NCBI GenBank assembly: GCA_020073395.1
Contig: JAIQFF010000040.1
Location: 1-32,935, forward strand
Length of the DNA stretch: 32,935 nt
Direction of reading: 5' to 3'
Source: Terriglobia bacterium
Lineage (GTDB): Bacteria > Acidobacteriota > Terriglobia > Terriglobales > Acidobacteriaceae
Positions 7,193 through 16,757 of the stretch are shown here, one piece after another. The position numbers and the translations under genes were made by a program. Position 1 is the stretch's first letter. Every line of letters begins with the position of its first letter. The notes beneath the pieces are model-generated. The model was given only the letters and a program-made list of their open reading frames with translations. It ran no database searches and was not told where the DNA came from.

Positions 7193-10100
7193 ATGGTTCT
7201 CCCCTTCGTCCGCGATCTTTTCACGGACGTGGAAAAGTTGCCGGCCTTTTCGCGTGTGGCCTCCCATCTGAAAGAGGGCACGGGGCGGATTCGTGTCTCT
7301 GGACTGATTCCTACCGCAAAAGCTTTGCTTTTAGTCCTGCTGCAGAAGGCAGCAGGGCGCCCTCTGATCGTCGTGGTCCCGGACAATCGGGCGGCTGAAG
7401 ACCTGGTTCCGGTGCTGCAAGCTTTTTGCGAGCTGACGGGTGCCGCCGATCCTGAGTCCGTAGTCTCGCTGCCCAACCGCGACGTGCTCCCCTTCCAGAA
7501 TCTTTCCCCCCACCCGGAGATCCAAGAGGAGCGGGCGGTGGCGCTGTGGAAGATGGCCACGGGCGCGGCGTCCCTTGTGGTTTCGCCGATTGCCGCGACT
7601 GCTCTTCGCCTGCGCTCGGCGGAGTATTATGCCGACCTGGCGCGGACGGTGCGCCGTGGCGAGATGCTTAATGTTGACGCGCTGCTCCCGCACCTCAACA
7701 CAGTTGGCTACCACTCCACCGACGTCGTGGAAATGCCCGGAGAATACGCCCTGCGGGGCGGCATTCTTGACGTATATTCGCCCGAAGCCGAGCGCCCAGT
7801 GCGCATCGAATTTTTCGGCGACGAGGTCGAATCCATAAGGAAGTTCGATCCCGCCACCCAGCGCTCCTCGAGCCCCGTGGATGAAGCGCTGCTCCTTCCG
7901 CTCACAGAAACTCCCGTTAGCGAGGAACTTCTGGGCGCAGTGCACGCCCGCCTTTCCGGAAAGCGCATTACCGGTAACGAGGAAATTATTGAGCAGGCCG
8001 TGCGCTCCGGCGGCGTTACCGTCTTTCCCGGATGGGAGTTTTATGCACCCGTGGCCGGTGCCACGCACACCGTTTTCGACTTGCTGCCGCGCGCCCTGGT
8101 TCTTACCGACGAACTGGAAGTACTGAGGACCGAGTTCGATCACGTATGGTCGCGCATCGAGCAGGCACACGAGAGCAGCGGCGTGGGCAACCTGGTGCGG
8201 CCGACAGACTTGTATCTCGCGCCGGAAGACTGGTGGCGGCAGCTTTCCAGCCTGCCTGGGGCCGAGGTCGAGCATCTTGACATCGAGCGCAGCGACGATT
8301 CCGCGGCGGCGATTTCATTTCATACCCAACCCGCACCCCGCTTCCACGGCTCGGTTCCTGCCATGCTCGAGGAAGTGAAGAAGCAGATTGCGGAGAGCAA
8401 GCGCGTCCTGATTGCCGTTCCCAACACTGGCGAAGTCGAACGACTGGCCGACGTTTTCAGCGAGTACGCCGTGTCCTTCCGTCTGGGCAGCCGCACGCGC
8501 AGCGGGGAAAGTTACGCTGACGAGACTTCCTATTTCTCCGGCGAAGTGCTCACTGCCACGCTGGCCAAGGCCTACGTTCCTGATGGCGTAACCTTCCCCG
8601 ACGCAAACCTCTCCATTCTGGGCGCGCGTGATTTGTTCGATGAATCCGATGCGGTCGTGTCTCGTCCCCAGCGTCAGAAGTCGAAGACCTCCGCGTTTCT
8701 CTCCGATTTCCGCGACTTGCAGGTGGGCGACTATGTGGTCCACGTCGAGCACGGCATTGGACAGTACCAGGGCCTGAAAGAGATCAACCAGGGCAACGGC
8801 AATGCGGAGTTCATGTTGCTCGAATACGCCGAGGGCGCGCGCCTGTATGTGCCGCTCACCCGTCTCGACCTGGTGCAGAAATACCGGTCTTCTGAAGGGG
8901 CCAAGCCCGTACTGAACCATCTGGGGACGGCGGCGTGGGCGAAGACCAAAGCTCGTGTACGCAAGGCCATGAAGGACATGACCGACGAACTGCTTAAGCT
9001 CTACGCCGAGCGCAAGACCGCCCAGGGCCATGCCTTCTCAGCCGACAACGAATGGATGCGGGAGTTCGAAGACACGTTCGAATTCAGCGAAACCGAAGAC
9101 CAGGAAACCGCGATCAACGACGTCAAGCGTGACATGGAATCGAGCCAGCCCATGGACCGCCTGCTCTGCGGCGACGTAGGCTACGGCAAGACGGAAATCG
9201 CCATGCGCGCCGCTTTCAAGGCGATCAGCGACAACAAACAAGTTGCCGTGCTCGCGCCCACCACCGTCCTCGCCTTCCAGCACTACGAAACTTTCAAGCA
9301 GCGCTTTGCGGCCTTCCCTGTCACCATCGAGATGATCAGTCGTTTCCGCTCGCCCAAGCAACAGAAAGAAATTCTGCAGAAGGTGGATGCGGGCAAAGTC
9401 GATATCCTGATCGGCACCCATCGCTTGATTTCGAAAGATGTGAAGTTCGCCGACCTTGGCTTGCTGGTGGTGGATGAAGAACAGCGTTTCGGAGTCCGTC
9501 ATAAAGAGCGGCTCAAGCAGATGCGCAAGCAAGTGGACGTACTGACCATGTCAGCCACGCCGATTCCCCGCACCTTGCACATGTCGCTGGTGGGATTGCG
9601 GGACATGAGCGTGATCGAGACGCCACCCAAGGACCGCATCGCAATACAAACCGTGGTCGCCAGCTGGGACGAGAAGCTGATCCAGTCCGCCATCGAGCAG
9701 GAACTCGAACGCGGCGGCCAGGTCTTCTTCGTGCACAACCGCGTGGACAGCATCTGGGAGATCGCCGCCAAACTTCAGGCCCTGGTGCCGCCGGCGCGGG
9801 TCATCGTGGGACACGGGCAGATGTCGGAAGGCGAGTTGGAGAAAGTGATGCTCAAATTCATGCATCACGAAGCCGACATATTGGTTTCCACCACCATCAT
9901 TGAAAACGGGCTCGATATCCCGCGGTGCAACACCATCCTCATCAACCGCTCGGACCGACTGGGACTCTCCGAGCTTTACCAGTTGCGCGGCCGCGTTGGC
10001 CGTTCGAATCGCAGGGCATACGCGTATCTCCTGCTGCCGGCCGAGATCGAGCTGACTCCCATCGCGCGCCGGCGACTGGCGGCCCTAAAAGAATTTTCCG

Positions 10101-10735
10101 ATCTGGGCGCGGGTTTCAAGATTGCCGCCCTCGATCTCGAGCTGCGGGGCGCGGGCAACCTGCTGGGAGGCCAGCAGAGCGGACACATCGAAGCCGTCGG
10201 CTTCGAGCTATACACCCAGATGCTCGATCGCGCCGTCCGTGAGATGAAGGGCGAAGCAGCCGCGGACGAACCCGAAACCCAGCTAAACCTGGGCCTCAAT
10301 ATCCGCATTCCAGTGGAATATATTCCGGAAGAGAACCAGCGCCTGCGCATGTATAAGCGGGTGGCCGGGGTGGAAAATGAATCTCGCCTGAATGATGTCC
10401 GCGCCGAACTGGAAGACCGCTATGGCGAGCCTCCGGCTGCGGTGCGGAACCTTATGGAATACGCCGCGCTCAAGCTGCTGGCCATGCGGGTAGGTGCGAC
10501 TACCATCGAGCGCAAGCGTGATCTGGTGACCATCAAGTTCAAGCAAAATGCGGAAATCGATCCGGGAAAACTGGCAAAGTTCGTTTCGTCCCAGCGCGGC
10601 GCCCAGTTTACCCCGGATGGTAGTCTGAAGTACGTGTCAAAGGCGGTTTTTCCGGCAGAGGTCCTGACACAACTGCGCGTGCTGCTGGAAGAATTGTCGC
10701 CAGCTGCGCAAGCCTTGCCGTCGGTACCGTCGTGA
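7193..10735 (+). CDS. mfd: transcription-repair coupling factor
   Basis: Mfd removes RNA polymerase stalled at DNA lesions and recruits UvrA. The 1180-residue protein has the N-terminal UvrB-like region ([20 protein letters not shown]), the RNA-polymerase-interaction domain starting [17 protein letters not shown], and a RecG-like translocase. The translocase shows a P-loop GDVGYGKTE (660-668), DEEQ (761-764), [13 protein letters not shown], and the TRG/motif VI region [22 protein letters not shown]-terminal TRCF domain follows. Length is usual for the family. I chose the ATG at 7193 ([10 protein letters not shown]) over the upstream ATG at 7112, because the extra residues would be encoded by the palindromic repeat. 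DUF885 follows 34 bases downstream on the same strand. Confidence 0.97.
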   Translation: MVLPFVRDLFTDVEKLPAFSRVASHLKEGTGRIRVSGLIPTAKALLLVLLQKAAGRPLIVVVPDNRAAEDLVPVLQAFCELTGAADPESVVSLPNRDVLPFQNLSPHPEIQEERAVALWKMATGAASLVVSPIAATALRLRSAEYYADLARTVRRGEMLNVDALLPHLNTVGYHSTDVVEMPGEYALRGGILDVYSPEAERPVRIEFFGDEVESIRKFDPATQRSSSPVDEALLLPLTETPVSEELLGAVHARLSGKRITGNEEIIEQAVRSGGVTVFPGWEFYAPVAGATHTVFDLLPRALVLTDELEVLRTEFDHVWSRIEQAHESSGVGNLVRPTDLYLAPEDWWRQLSSLPGAEVEHLDIERSDDSAAAISFHTQPAPRFHGSVPAMLEEVKKQIAESKRVLIAVPNTGEVERLADVFSEYAVSFRLGSRTRSGESYADETSYFSGEVLTATLAKAYVPDGVTFPDANLSILGARDLFDESDAVVSRPQRQKSKTSAFLSDFRDLQVGDYVVHVEHGIGQYQGLKEINQGNGNAEFMLLEYAEGARLYVPLTRLDLVQKYRSSEGAKPVLNHLGTAAWAKTKARVRKAMKDMTDELLKLYAERKTAQGHAFSADNEWMREFEDTFEFSETEDQETAINDVKRDMESSQPMDRLLCGDVGYGKTEIAMRAAFKAISDNKQVAVLAPTTVLAFQHYETFKQRFAAFPVTIEMISRFRSPKQQKEILQKVDAGKVDILIGTHRLISKDVKFADLGLLVVDEEQRFGVRHKERLKQMRKQVDVLTMSATPIPRTLHMSLVGLRDMSVIETPPKDRIAIQTVVASWDEKLIQSAIEQELERGGQVFFVHNRVDSIWEIAAKLQALVPPARVIVGHGQMSEGELEKVMLKFMHHEADILVSTTIIENGLDIPRCNTILINRSDRLGLSELYQLRGRVGRSNRRAYAYLLLPAEIELTPIARRRLAALKEFSDLGAGFKIAALDLELRGAGNLLGGQQSGHIEAVGFELYTQMLDRAVREMKGEAAADEPETQLNLGLNIRIPVEYIPEENQRLRMYKRVAGVENESRLNDVRAELEDRYGEPPAAVRNLMEYAALKLLAMRVGATTIERKRDLVTIKFKQNAEIDPGKLAKFVSSQRGAQFTPDGSLKYVSKAVFPAEVLTQLRVLLEELSPAAQALPSVPS

Positions 10736-10769
10736 GATAGAAATCGAGGCCTGTCACTTTCCAATTCCA

Positions 10770-12518
10770 ATGATCAAACGAATCTTCTTATCCACAATTT
10801 GTCTTTTGATTCAGCTCTGTCTCCTTTCTTCTATCGTATTTGCCCAGGAGAAGCCGGCCTCGTCCACACCGCCACAGGCTGCCTTCGACAAGCTGGTGGA
10901 TGAATATTTTGATTTCTATTTTCAATTTCATCCCACCGCCGGCACGCAGGCTGGCTTCCACCAGTACGACGGAAAGTTGGAAGACTTCTCGCATTCGGGA
11001 ATGGACGCAGAAATCGCCGGACTGTTGAAATTCCAGAAACAGTTCGATTCGATTCTTAGCAGCCAACTGTCCCAGGAATCAGCCGGCGACCTGGAAGTCC
11101 TGACCTCTTCCATTCAGGGGCGACTGCTGGAGTTGCAGAACATCAAGACGTGGAGAACAGATCCTGACGTCTATATTTCGGACCTGAGTTACGGAATCTT
11201 CCTGATTATGAGGCGGAATTTCGCGCCACCTGCCGATCGTCTCCGCTCCGTAATCTCTCGCGAGCGCGAGATTCCACGGGTCCTGGAAGCGGCGCGGCAA
11301 AACATCAGCAATCCTCCAAAGGTGTACACGCAAGTCGCCCTGCAGCAGATGCCGGACAACATCAAGTTCTTCCAAAATGATGTTCCGGAGGCCTTCCGGC
11401 AAGTACAGGACCCCAGGTTGCTGGCCGAGCTCAAAGCCAGCAACGATGCGGCAATCGAAGCCTTGAGCAAATATCAGGACTTCATGCAGAAAGACTTGCT
11501 GCCGGCATCCAACGGCGATTTCCGCCTGGGAGCGGAGAATTTCCGCAAGAAGCTGCTCTATGACGAGATGGTGGATATCCCCCTGGATCGCCTGCTCGAG
11601 ATCGGCTACGCCGACCTAAGGCGCAACCAGCAGCAGTTCAAGAAGGTTGCCGCCCAGATTGATCCCCACCGCAGCCCGGAGGCAGTGCTGGCCGATCTGC
11701 GCCAGGACCACCCGCCCGCCGATCATCTGCTGCAAAGCATCCGCGATACCCTCGGCGGATTGCGGCAGTTCATAGAGCAACACAAAATCATCACCATCCC
11801 ATCAGAGGTCCCGCCCATCGTCGAGGAGACGCCGCCTTTCGCGCGCGCCCTGACCACTGCTTCCATGGACACGCCCGGCGCTTATGAAACCAAGGCCACC
11901 GAAGCCATGTTCAACGTCACCTTGCCCGCTCCGGACTGGAAGCCGGAGAAAGTCGAGCAGTGGATGCAGGGCTTCAACCGGGGGACGATCATCAGCACCG
12001 CCATTCACGAGGTCTATCCCGGACACTACACTCAGTTTCTCTGGCTCCAGTCGGCCCCGTCCAAGACCCGCAAGCTGCTTTACAACACCAGCAATGCTGA
12101 AGGCTGGGCGCATTACACGGAACAGATGATGCTCGACGAAGGTTATGGCGACCACGACCCCAGGCTAAGACTGGGACAATTACTGGACGCGTTGCTGCGC
12201 AACGCGCGCTTCATTGTCGGCATCGAAATGCACACCGGCAGGATGACGCTGGAACAAGGGCAGGAATTCTTTGTGAAGGAAGGCTTCCAGGTCCCGCCCG
12301 TTGCCGAGGTCGAAGCCAGGCGCGGTACGTCCGACCCGACGTATCTCTACTACAATCTGGGCAAACTCCAGATCCTGAAGCTGCGCGAAGACTACCGGAA
12401 ACAGCAGGGCAGCAAATTCACGCTGCAGGAATTCCACGATCGCTTCATGCGGCAGGGTTCGGTGCCCATGAAGATCATCCGCAAGAACATGCTGGGAAGT
12501 GACAGCCCGACTCTGTAG
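10770..12518 (+). CDS. secreted DUF885 family zinc peptidase
   Basis: The 582-residue protein begins with a signal peptide (MIKRIFLSTICLLIQ, hydrophobic to about residue 25, SIVFAQ). It carries the DUF885 metal motif HEVYPGH at 413-419, where H413, E414 and H419 form the HExxxxH-type site, followed by NAEGWAHYTEQMMLDEGYG with a further conserved Glu. DUF885 proteins are predicted metallopeptidases, and the helical N-terminal half is typical. Likely location is the periplasm or cell surface. It starts 34 bases after mfd and may be transcribed with it. Substrate is unknown. Confidence 0.9.
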   Translation: MIKRIFLSTICLLIQLCLLSSIVFAQEKPASSTPPQAAFDKLVDEYFDFYFQFHPTAGTQAGFHQYDGKLEDFSHSGMDAEIAGLLKFQKQFDSILSSQLSQESAGDLEVLTSSIQGRLLELQNIKTWRTDPDVYISDLSYGIFLIMRRNFAPPADRLRSVISREREIPRVLEAARQNISNPPKVYTQVALQQMPDNIKFFQNDVPEAFRQVQDPRLLAELKASNDAAIEALSKYQDFMQKDLLPASNGDFRLGAENFRKKLLYDEMVDIPLDRLLEIGYADLRRNQQQFKKVAAQIDPHRSPEAVLADLRQDHPPADHLLQSIRDTLGGLRQFIEQHKIITIPSEVPPIVEETPPFARALTTASMDTPGAYETKATEAMFNVTLPAPDWKPEKVEQWMQGFNRGTIISTAIHEVYPGHYTQFLWLQSAPSKTRKLLYNTSNAEGWAHYTEQMMLDEGYGDHDPRLRLGQLLDALLRNARFIVGIEMHTGRMTLEQGQEFFVKEGFQVPPVAEVEARRGTSDPTYLYYNLGKLQILKLREDYRKQQGSKFTLQEFHDRFMRQGSVPMKIIRKNMLGSDSPTL

Positions 12519-12596
12519 TCTTGCTCTGACCACGTACCGGCATACGTGGGGTTAGAATCATCAAGCTCATGTTGGATGCGGCAAAGAGGAAGTAGC

Positions 12597-13475
12597 ATGA
12601 CAAAAAAAGTTCGCAAAGCCGTTTTTCCCGCTGCCGGTCTGGGCACCAGGTTCCTGCCGGCCACCAAGGCGCAACCCAAAGAGATGTTGCCTCTGGTGGA
12701 CAAACCCATCATTCAATATGGCGTCGAGGAGGCGGTCGCGTCCGGCTGCGATCAGATCATCATCGTCACCGGACGAGGCAAATCCGCCATCGAAGACCAC
12801 TTCGACGTCAGCTACGAACTGGAGAAGATGCTGGAGGAGCGCGGCAAGACTGACTTGCTCAAGATCGTCCGCCAGATTTCTGACTTGATTCATATCGCGT
12901 ATGTACGCCAGAAGGAGGCGCTGGGTCTGGGCCACGCCGTCCTCACCGCGCGCGAACTGGTCGGCGAGGAGCCCTTCGCGGTCCTCCTGGCCGACGACGT
13001 AATCGATGCCAAGGTGCCCTGCCTGAAACAAATGATGGATGTCTTCAACCAGATGCAGTGTTCCGTGCTCGCCACCCAGGTGGTCGAGGGGCCCGGCATT
13101 TCCGCCTATGGAGTGCTCGAAGGCAAGCCGGTGCCGGGGTCTAACGGCAAGTTGTACGAAGTGATCAGCCTGGTAGAAAAGCCGCGGCCGGAGGAAGCGC
13201 CATCCAATCTCGCCGTCATCGGCCGCTACATTCTCACTCCGACCGTTTTTGAAACCCTGGCAGACATCAAAGCCGGCGCCGGCGGCGAACTGCAGCTCAC
13301 CGATGGGCTGCGTCAGCTGCTGAAAAAAGAAAAGATCTACGGTTACGTGTTCGAAGGCAAACGTCACGACACCGGCGACAAACTGGGCTTTCTGAAAGCC
13401 ACGGTAGAGTTCGCACTGAAGCGTGCCGACCTGGGTGGACCACTCAGGGAATATTTGAAGAGCCTGAAGTTATAA
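12597..13475 (+). CDS. galU: UTP--glucose-1-phosphate uridylyltransferase
   Basis: GalU makes UDP-glucose for envelope polysaccharides. The 292-residue protein shows the nucleotide-binding signature FPAAGLGTRFLPATKAQPKE, then LVDKPIIQYGVEEA, FAVLLADDVI with the metal Asp, GRYILTPTVFETL, and the C-terminal KRHDTGDKLGFLKATVEFAL. The ATG at 12597 has AGAGGA eight bases upstream, and the protein starts directly before the signature. A TAGAAT at about 12553 could be its -10. Its stop codon lies at the first bases of a long inverted repeat. Confidence 0.96.
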   Translation: MTKKVRKAVFPAAGLGTRFLPATKAQPKEMLPLVDKPIIQYGVEEAVASGCDQIIIVTGRGKSAIEDHFDVSYELEKMLEERGKTDLLKIVRQISDLIHIAYVRQKEALGLGHAVLTARELVGEEPFAVLLADDVIDAKVPCLKQMMDVFNQMQCSVLATQVVEGPGISAYGVLEGKPVPGSNGKLYEVISLVEKPRPEEAPSNLAVIGRYILTPTVFETLADIKAGAGGELQLTDGLRQLLKKEKIYGYVFEGKRHDTGDKLGFLKATVEFALKRADLGGPLREYLKSLKL

Positions 13476-13620
13476 GTGTGGGTCGGACACTCCTGTCAGA
13501 CGCTTGTGACGTTGATTTTGACTTTGGGAAATCTTTCGGCCGGCGACCCAGGTTGCGTACGTGGATGTTCAAGTCAAAATCAAAATCAAAGGCGTCGGAC
13601 AGGAGTGTCCGACCCACACT
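13475..13620. repeat. 146-base element with 23-bp perfect inverted ends
   Basis: Arms at 13475-13497 and 13598-13620 are perfectly complementary and begin AGTGTGGGTCGGACACTCC. A second inner pair, GATTTTGACTT and AAGTCAAAATC, extends the fold. A partial third copy, AGTGTCCGTCCCACACT, follows at about 13620-13636. A decayed copy of one end lies at 20670-20698. The last base of galU overlaps the left arm. There is no coding capacity. Confidence 0.8.
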
Positions 13621-13646
13621 AGTGTCCGTCCCACACTGTTCTCATC

Positions 13647-14159
13647 TTAAGACGCTCCCACTGTGATCTTCAGCTTTCGCGATTTTTCTTCCACGCTGTT
13701 CGCCAGCTTTTCTTTGTGGCCGGCCAGCTTTTTGGCCAGCGGATCGCTGGAGAGCGCCAGAATCTGGGCTGCCAGGATACCCGCATTGGTGGCCCCGGGC
13801 TTGCCGATGGCGACTGTCGCCACTGGAATGCCGGCGGGCATCTGCACCGTCGCCAGCAATGAATCCATGCCTTGCAGTGAAGTGGACGGAATGGGCACTC
13901 CAATAACGGGCAGGGAAGTGTGGGCGGCGATCACCCCCGCCAGGTGGGCCGCACCGCCGGCGCCGGCGATGATAACGCGGACCCCCCGCCCGGCCGCTTT
14001 GCGCGCAAATTCCGCGGTGCGTTCAGGAGAGCGATGCGCGGAAGTCACGTCGATCTCATATTCAATCCCAAACTCTTCCAGGGCTTTCGCCGACTCGCGC
14101 ATGATATCGAGGTCAGAGTCGCTTCCCATCACAATCGAAACCCGCGGCTTTGTGCTCAT
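13647..14159 (-). CDS. purE: N5-carboxyaminoimidazole ribonucleotide mutase
   Basis: PurE moves the carboxyl group of N5-CAIR to give CAIR in de novo purine synthesis. The 170-residue protein has VSIVMGSDSDL at the N-terminus, the active-site VTSAHRSPERT, the glycine-rich VIIAGAGGAAHLAGVIAAHT, and VIGVPIPSTSLQGMDSLLATVQMP. These place it in class I (bacterial N5-CAIR mutase). AAAGGA precedes the ATG. purD lies upstream on the same strand across a 259-base gap with its own inverted repeat, so co-transcription is possible but not assured. purK is not in the window. Confidence 0.96.
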   Translation of the reverse strand: MSTKPRVSIVMGSDSDLDIMRESAKALEEFGIEYEIDVTSAHRSPERTAEFARKAAGRGVRVIIAGAGGAAHLAGVIAAHTSLPVIGVPIPSTSLQGMDSLLATVQMPAGIPVATVAIGKPGATNAGILAAQILALSSDPLAKKLAGHKEKLANSVEEKSRKLKITVGAS

Positions 14160-14232
14160 GAAAGTCCTTTTACTTGATTGAAATCAGAAACCCGAAGTTA
14201 TCTCTAAACCGTCCCCGACACATCCTGGGCCG

Positions 14233-14368
14233 ACGTGGAAGAGCGGCCCTTCCAGGGCCGCGTCTCATAGCCCCTGATCTGGGCCTTCAGGCCAGGTAGC
14301 GCCACCAGGGCTGAAGCCCGAATCTCGTTGATCCGCAACGTAGCGCTGGAAGCGCCGCTCTTCCACGT
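14233..14368. repeat. 136-base inverted-repeat element between purE and purD
   Basis: ACGTGGAAGAGCGGC (14233-14247) is perfectly complementary to GCCGCTCTTCCACGT (14354-14368). Inside are smaller palindromes such as GGGCCTTCAGGCC and GGGCTGAAGCCC. There is no ORF. It may act as a processing or attenuation structure in a purD-purE transcript, but this is only a possibility. Confidence 0.7.
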
Positions 14369-14418
14369 GGCTGTTAAAGTGATTTTCGACGAGCGTTCTT
14401 AGAATCCACGCCGCGGAA

Positions 14419-15690
14419 CTATTTCTTCACCGCCCTGGAAGCAATGTCCTTGCGGTAGTGCGCTCCCTCAAAACCGATCTTCGACGCGGCCGCGTACACG
14501 CGATCTACCGCAGTTTCTAGATCCGGAGCCCGCGATGTCACTCCCAGCACCCGTCCCCCGGCAGTGAAAAATGCCCCGTCGCGCCGGGTCGTGCCCGCAT
14601 GAAAAACCTTCACACCCTCGATCTTGCCTGCGTCCTCGAGCCCCATGATCTTCTTGCCTAGCTCGTAAGTGCCGGGATACCCACCGGAAGACATGACCAC
14701 GCATACGGATGCATCCCGCGACCAGCGAAAATCACCCTCGCTGACCCGGCCCTCGATCGAGGCCTCGAGCGCTTCCAGCAGATCGCTTTCGAGACGCATC
14801 AGGATGGGCTGGGTTTCGGGATCACCGAAGCGGCAGTTGAATTCCAGCACCATGGGGCCACGCGCCGTCATCATCAAACCGCAGTAGAGAATGCCCTTGT
14901 ATTCCGCGCCTTCCGCCTTCATGCCGGTCACAACCGGCCGGGCGACGTGCTGCAAAAGCCACTGGGTCATCGGCTCGTCCACGATGCTGGCCGTGGAATA
15001 GGCGCCCATGCCGCCGGTGTTGGGGCCGGTGTCACCGTCGCCAATCCGTTTGTGGTCCTGCGCCGCCACCAGCGGCGCGACCCGCTCGCCATCGCTCAAA
15101 ACCAAGAAAGAAAGCTCATCACCCTGCAGGCACTCCTCCAGAACCACGCGCCGCCCCGCTTCCCCCAGGGTCTTGCCGCTGAACATCTCAGCCGCAGCCG
15201 AGGCCGCCTCTTCCTTCGTCCGGCAAATAACCACGCCCTTGCCCGCCGCCAGGCCGTCTGCCTTCACCACCACAGGCGCATGAAAGTGCGGCAGGGCGGC
15301 AAGGACTTCGTCGATGGAGTCGCAGATGGCGAAATGCGCCGTCGGAATGTGATAGCGCTGCAGAAATTCCTTGGCGAAACTCTTGCTCGACTCCAGTTTC
15401 GCCGCGGCCTTGCTCGGTCCGAAGATATGCCAGCCGCGCCGCGTAAATTCATCCACCACCCCTAGAGAAAGTGGCAGTTCGGGGCCGACCACGGTCAGGT
15501 CCGGGCGCACCTGTTCGGCCACCGCCACCAGCGAGTCAAGGTTTTTCACGTCGGCAGGCAGGCACTCGGCTTCTTCCGCAATACCACCGTTGCCTGGCGC
15601 GCAATAAACCTGGGAAACCCGCGGGGACTGCCGCAGCTTCCATACCAGGGCATGCTCACGTCCGCCACTTCCGATGACGAGAACTTTCAT
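14419..15690 (-). CDS. purD: phosphoribosylamine--glycine ligase (GAR synthetase)
   Basis: PurD joins glycine to phosphoribosylamine with ATP, the second step of purine synthesis. The 423-residue ATP-grasp protein starts MKVLVIGSGGREHALVW, the canonical N-terminus. It continues with VGPELPLSLGVVDEF, the ATP-grasp lid VVVKADGLAAGKGVVIC, DHKRIGDGDTGPNTGGMGAYS, and the metal-binding FNCRFGDPETQ. Length is typical (420-430). It heads the purD-purE pair on this strand. Confidence 0.97.
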   Translation of the reverse strand: MKVLVIGSGGREHALVWKLRQSPRVSQVYCAPGNGGIAEEAECLPADVKNLDSLVAVAEQVRPDLTVVGPELPLSLGVVDEFTRRGWHIFGPSKAAAKLESSKSFAKEFLQRYHIPTAHFAICDSIDEVLAALPHFHAPVVVKADGLAAGKGVVICRTKEEAASAAAEMFSGKTLGEAGRRVVLEECLQGDELSFLVLSDGERVAPLVAAQDHKRIGDGDTGPNTGGMGAYSTASIVDEPMTQWLLQHVARPVVTGMKAEGAEYKGILYCGLMMTARGPMVLEFNCRFGDPETQPILMRLESDLLEALEASIEGRVSEGDFRWSRDASVCVVMSSGGYPGTYELGKKIMGLEDAGKIEGVKVFHAGTTRRDGAFFTAGGRVLGVTSRAPDLETAVDRVYAAASKIGFEGAHYRKDIASRAVKK

Positions 15691-15806
15691 AGCCGGAGAC
15701 TCACAAGGTTAGGGGGACGTGGGGACGATGTCAAACGCGGAGGGCCGATTTCGGATTGCAGATTCTAGATTGCAGATTTTGGCCCCGCCTGGGATGTGAA
15801 CGGTGT

Positions 15807-15919
15807 CCTTTGCGACCTTTGCCACTTTCTTTGCGCCCTCTTGCGGTAAAGGGTTTTGACCTCGCCTCAATCGGTCAAAACTCTTAAACCGCAAAGTTTG
15901 CCAAGAAAGGAAGCAAAGG
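15807..15919. repeat. 113-base imperfect inverted repeat
   Basis: The outer ends are CCTTTGC (15807-15813) and GCAAAGG (15913-15919). Inner pairs are TTGCGGT (15841-15847) with ACCGCAA (15888-15894), and GGTTTTGACC (15852-15861) with GGTCAAAAC (15873-15881). The nested pairing would form one long interrupted hairpin. Confidence 0.65.
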
Positions 15920-15990
15920 GTGCTGGACGCTGCCGGGATGCGGCCGTCACCGAAAATCTGGAATCTTCAATCATCAATCTAAAATTCCCC

Positions 15991-16009
15991 TTAACTATGC
16001 TTAACGTAT
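15991..16009 (+). promoter_or_regulatory. candidate MntR operator in front of mntR
   Basis: TTAACTATGCTTAACGTAT matches the site before mntH (16692-16710) at 14 of 19 positions, with TTAAC twice at a ten-base step in both. It overlaps the -10 box at 16007-16012. This suggests autorepression by the DtxR-type regulator encoded just downstream. Confidence 0.6.
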
Positions 16010-16012
16010 AAT
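16007..16012 (+). promoter_or_regulatory. -10 box of mntR, nearly leaderless
   Basis: A perfect TATAAT lies 9 bases before the ATG at 16022, so transcription should start within about three bases of the start codon. The -35 candidate TTCCCC (15985-15990) is poor. Confidence 0.6.
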
Positions 16013-16021
16013 GATCTCCGC

Positions 16022-16690
16022 ATGATCACTGTCTCGAAGGAAGATTATCTCAAGGCCATCCTCGAGGCCGAAAGCGAAGGCGAGACGGTCATCTCGGCCA
16101 CATTGGCGCACTGGCTTTCGGTCTCTCCGCCGGCGGTGACCATGGCGCTGCGGCGCCTGAAAAAAGATGGCCTGGTGCGGGTGCAGAACGGCGGAGAGGT
16201 CAGTCTAACGGCTGCCGGCCGCAAGATCGCCCGCAAGCTCACGCTTCGCCATCATCTGATCGAACGCATGCTGGCGGAGATGTTTGGCATGGAATGGTAC
16301 AAGGTGCACGACGAAGCCGAGCGGCTGGAGCATGCCGTCTCCCCGGATTTTGAGGCCAAACTGCTGGCCAAGCTGGGCCGTGGGGGCGCCTGCCCCCACG
16401 GCAATCTTAGTGAAATGGAGAGTCCCACCAGCCGGCGCCGGCGCGGCTTGCTGCTGCTGTCGCAGGCGGACGCGGGCAAGCGGTACCGGGTCAGTGGCAT
16501 CTACGAGCGCGACCGCTATCTCCTGGAGTTCCTCGAAGCGCGCGGTATTCGGCCTGGGGCTGAAGTCGGCTTAGTCGAGCGTAACTACGACAAGACGCTT
16601 TCTATCCGAACCCCGGCCGGCAACATGATTTTGGGCCGCCCCGCAGCAGACAAAATCTGGGTTTCGCGCTTGCCTAACCGTTCAACGTAA
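16022..16690 (+). CDS. mntR: DtxR/MntR-family metal-dependent repressor
   Basis: The 222-residue protein has the family layout. An N-terminal winged helix (1-65, with KEDYLKAILEAE and SPPAVTMALRRLKKDGLV as the recognition region) is followed by a dimerisation/metal domain (HDEAERLEHAVSPDF, then CPHGN, carrying the Cys, His and Glu ligands). A C-terminal FeoA-like SH3 domain (about 145-220, ending LGRPAADKIWVSR) completes it. These proteins bind Mn(II) or Fe(II) and repress uptake genes. The next gene is an Nramp transporter, and similar operator-like sites precede both genes, so Mn-responsive control of mntH is likely. The gene symbol rests on context; an Fe-responding DtxR/IdeR role cannot be excluded. 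Confidence 0.87.
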   Translation: MITVSKEDYLKAILEAESEGETVISATLAHWLSVSPPAVTMALRRLKKDGLVRVQNGGEVSLTAAGRKIARKLTLRHHLIERMLAEMFGMEWYKVHDEAERLEHAVSPDFEAKLLAKLGRGGACPHGNLSEMESPTSRRRRGLLLLSQADAGKRYRVSGIYERDRYLLEFLEARGIRPGAEVGLVERNYDKTLSIRTPAGNMILGRPAADKIWVSRLPNRST

Positions 16691-16691
16691 A

Positions 16692-16710
16692 TTAACCACA
16701 GTTAACATAT
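16692..16710 (+). promoter_or_regulatory. candidate MntR operator in front of mntH
   Basis: TTAACCACAGTTAACATAT contains the perfect palindrome TTAAC-CACA-GTTAA and resembles the site at 15991-16009. A TATACT at 16718-16723, eight bases downstream, is a plausible -10 box for mntH. Confidence 0.6.
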
Positions 16711-16757
16711 TTCTGTGTATACTAGTTGACTTGTTGTCGTCGTCAGCGGAACCACTC

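Larger units (their letters stand above)
15691..16021. other. 331-base gap between purD and mntR: repeats and a promoter
   Basis: It contains two direct copies of GATTGCAGATT (15754-15764 and 15768-15778), a 113-base imperfect inverted repeat (15807-15919), another A/T-rich relative near 15956-15985, and the mntR promoter/operator (15985-16012). I see no credible ORF. Confidence 0.7.

Noticed and set aside
12567-13367. 266-codon frame antisense to galU
   Set aside because: It mirrors the galU frame and is explained by codon bias; no motif.
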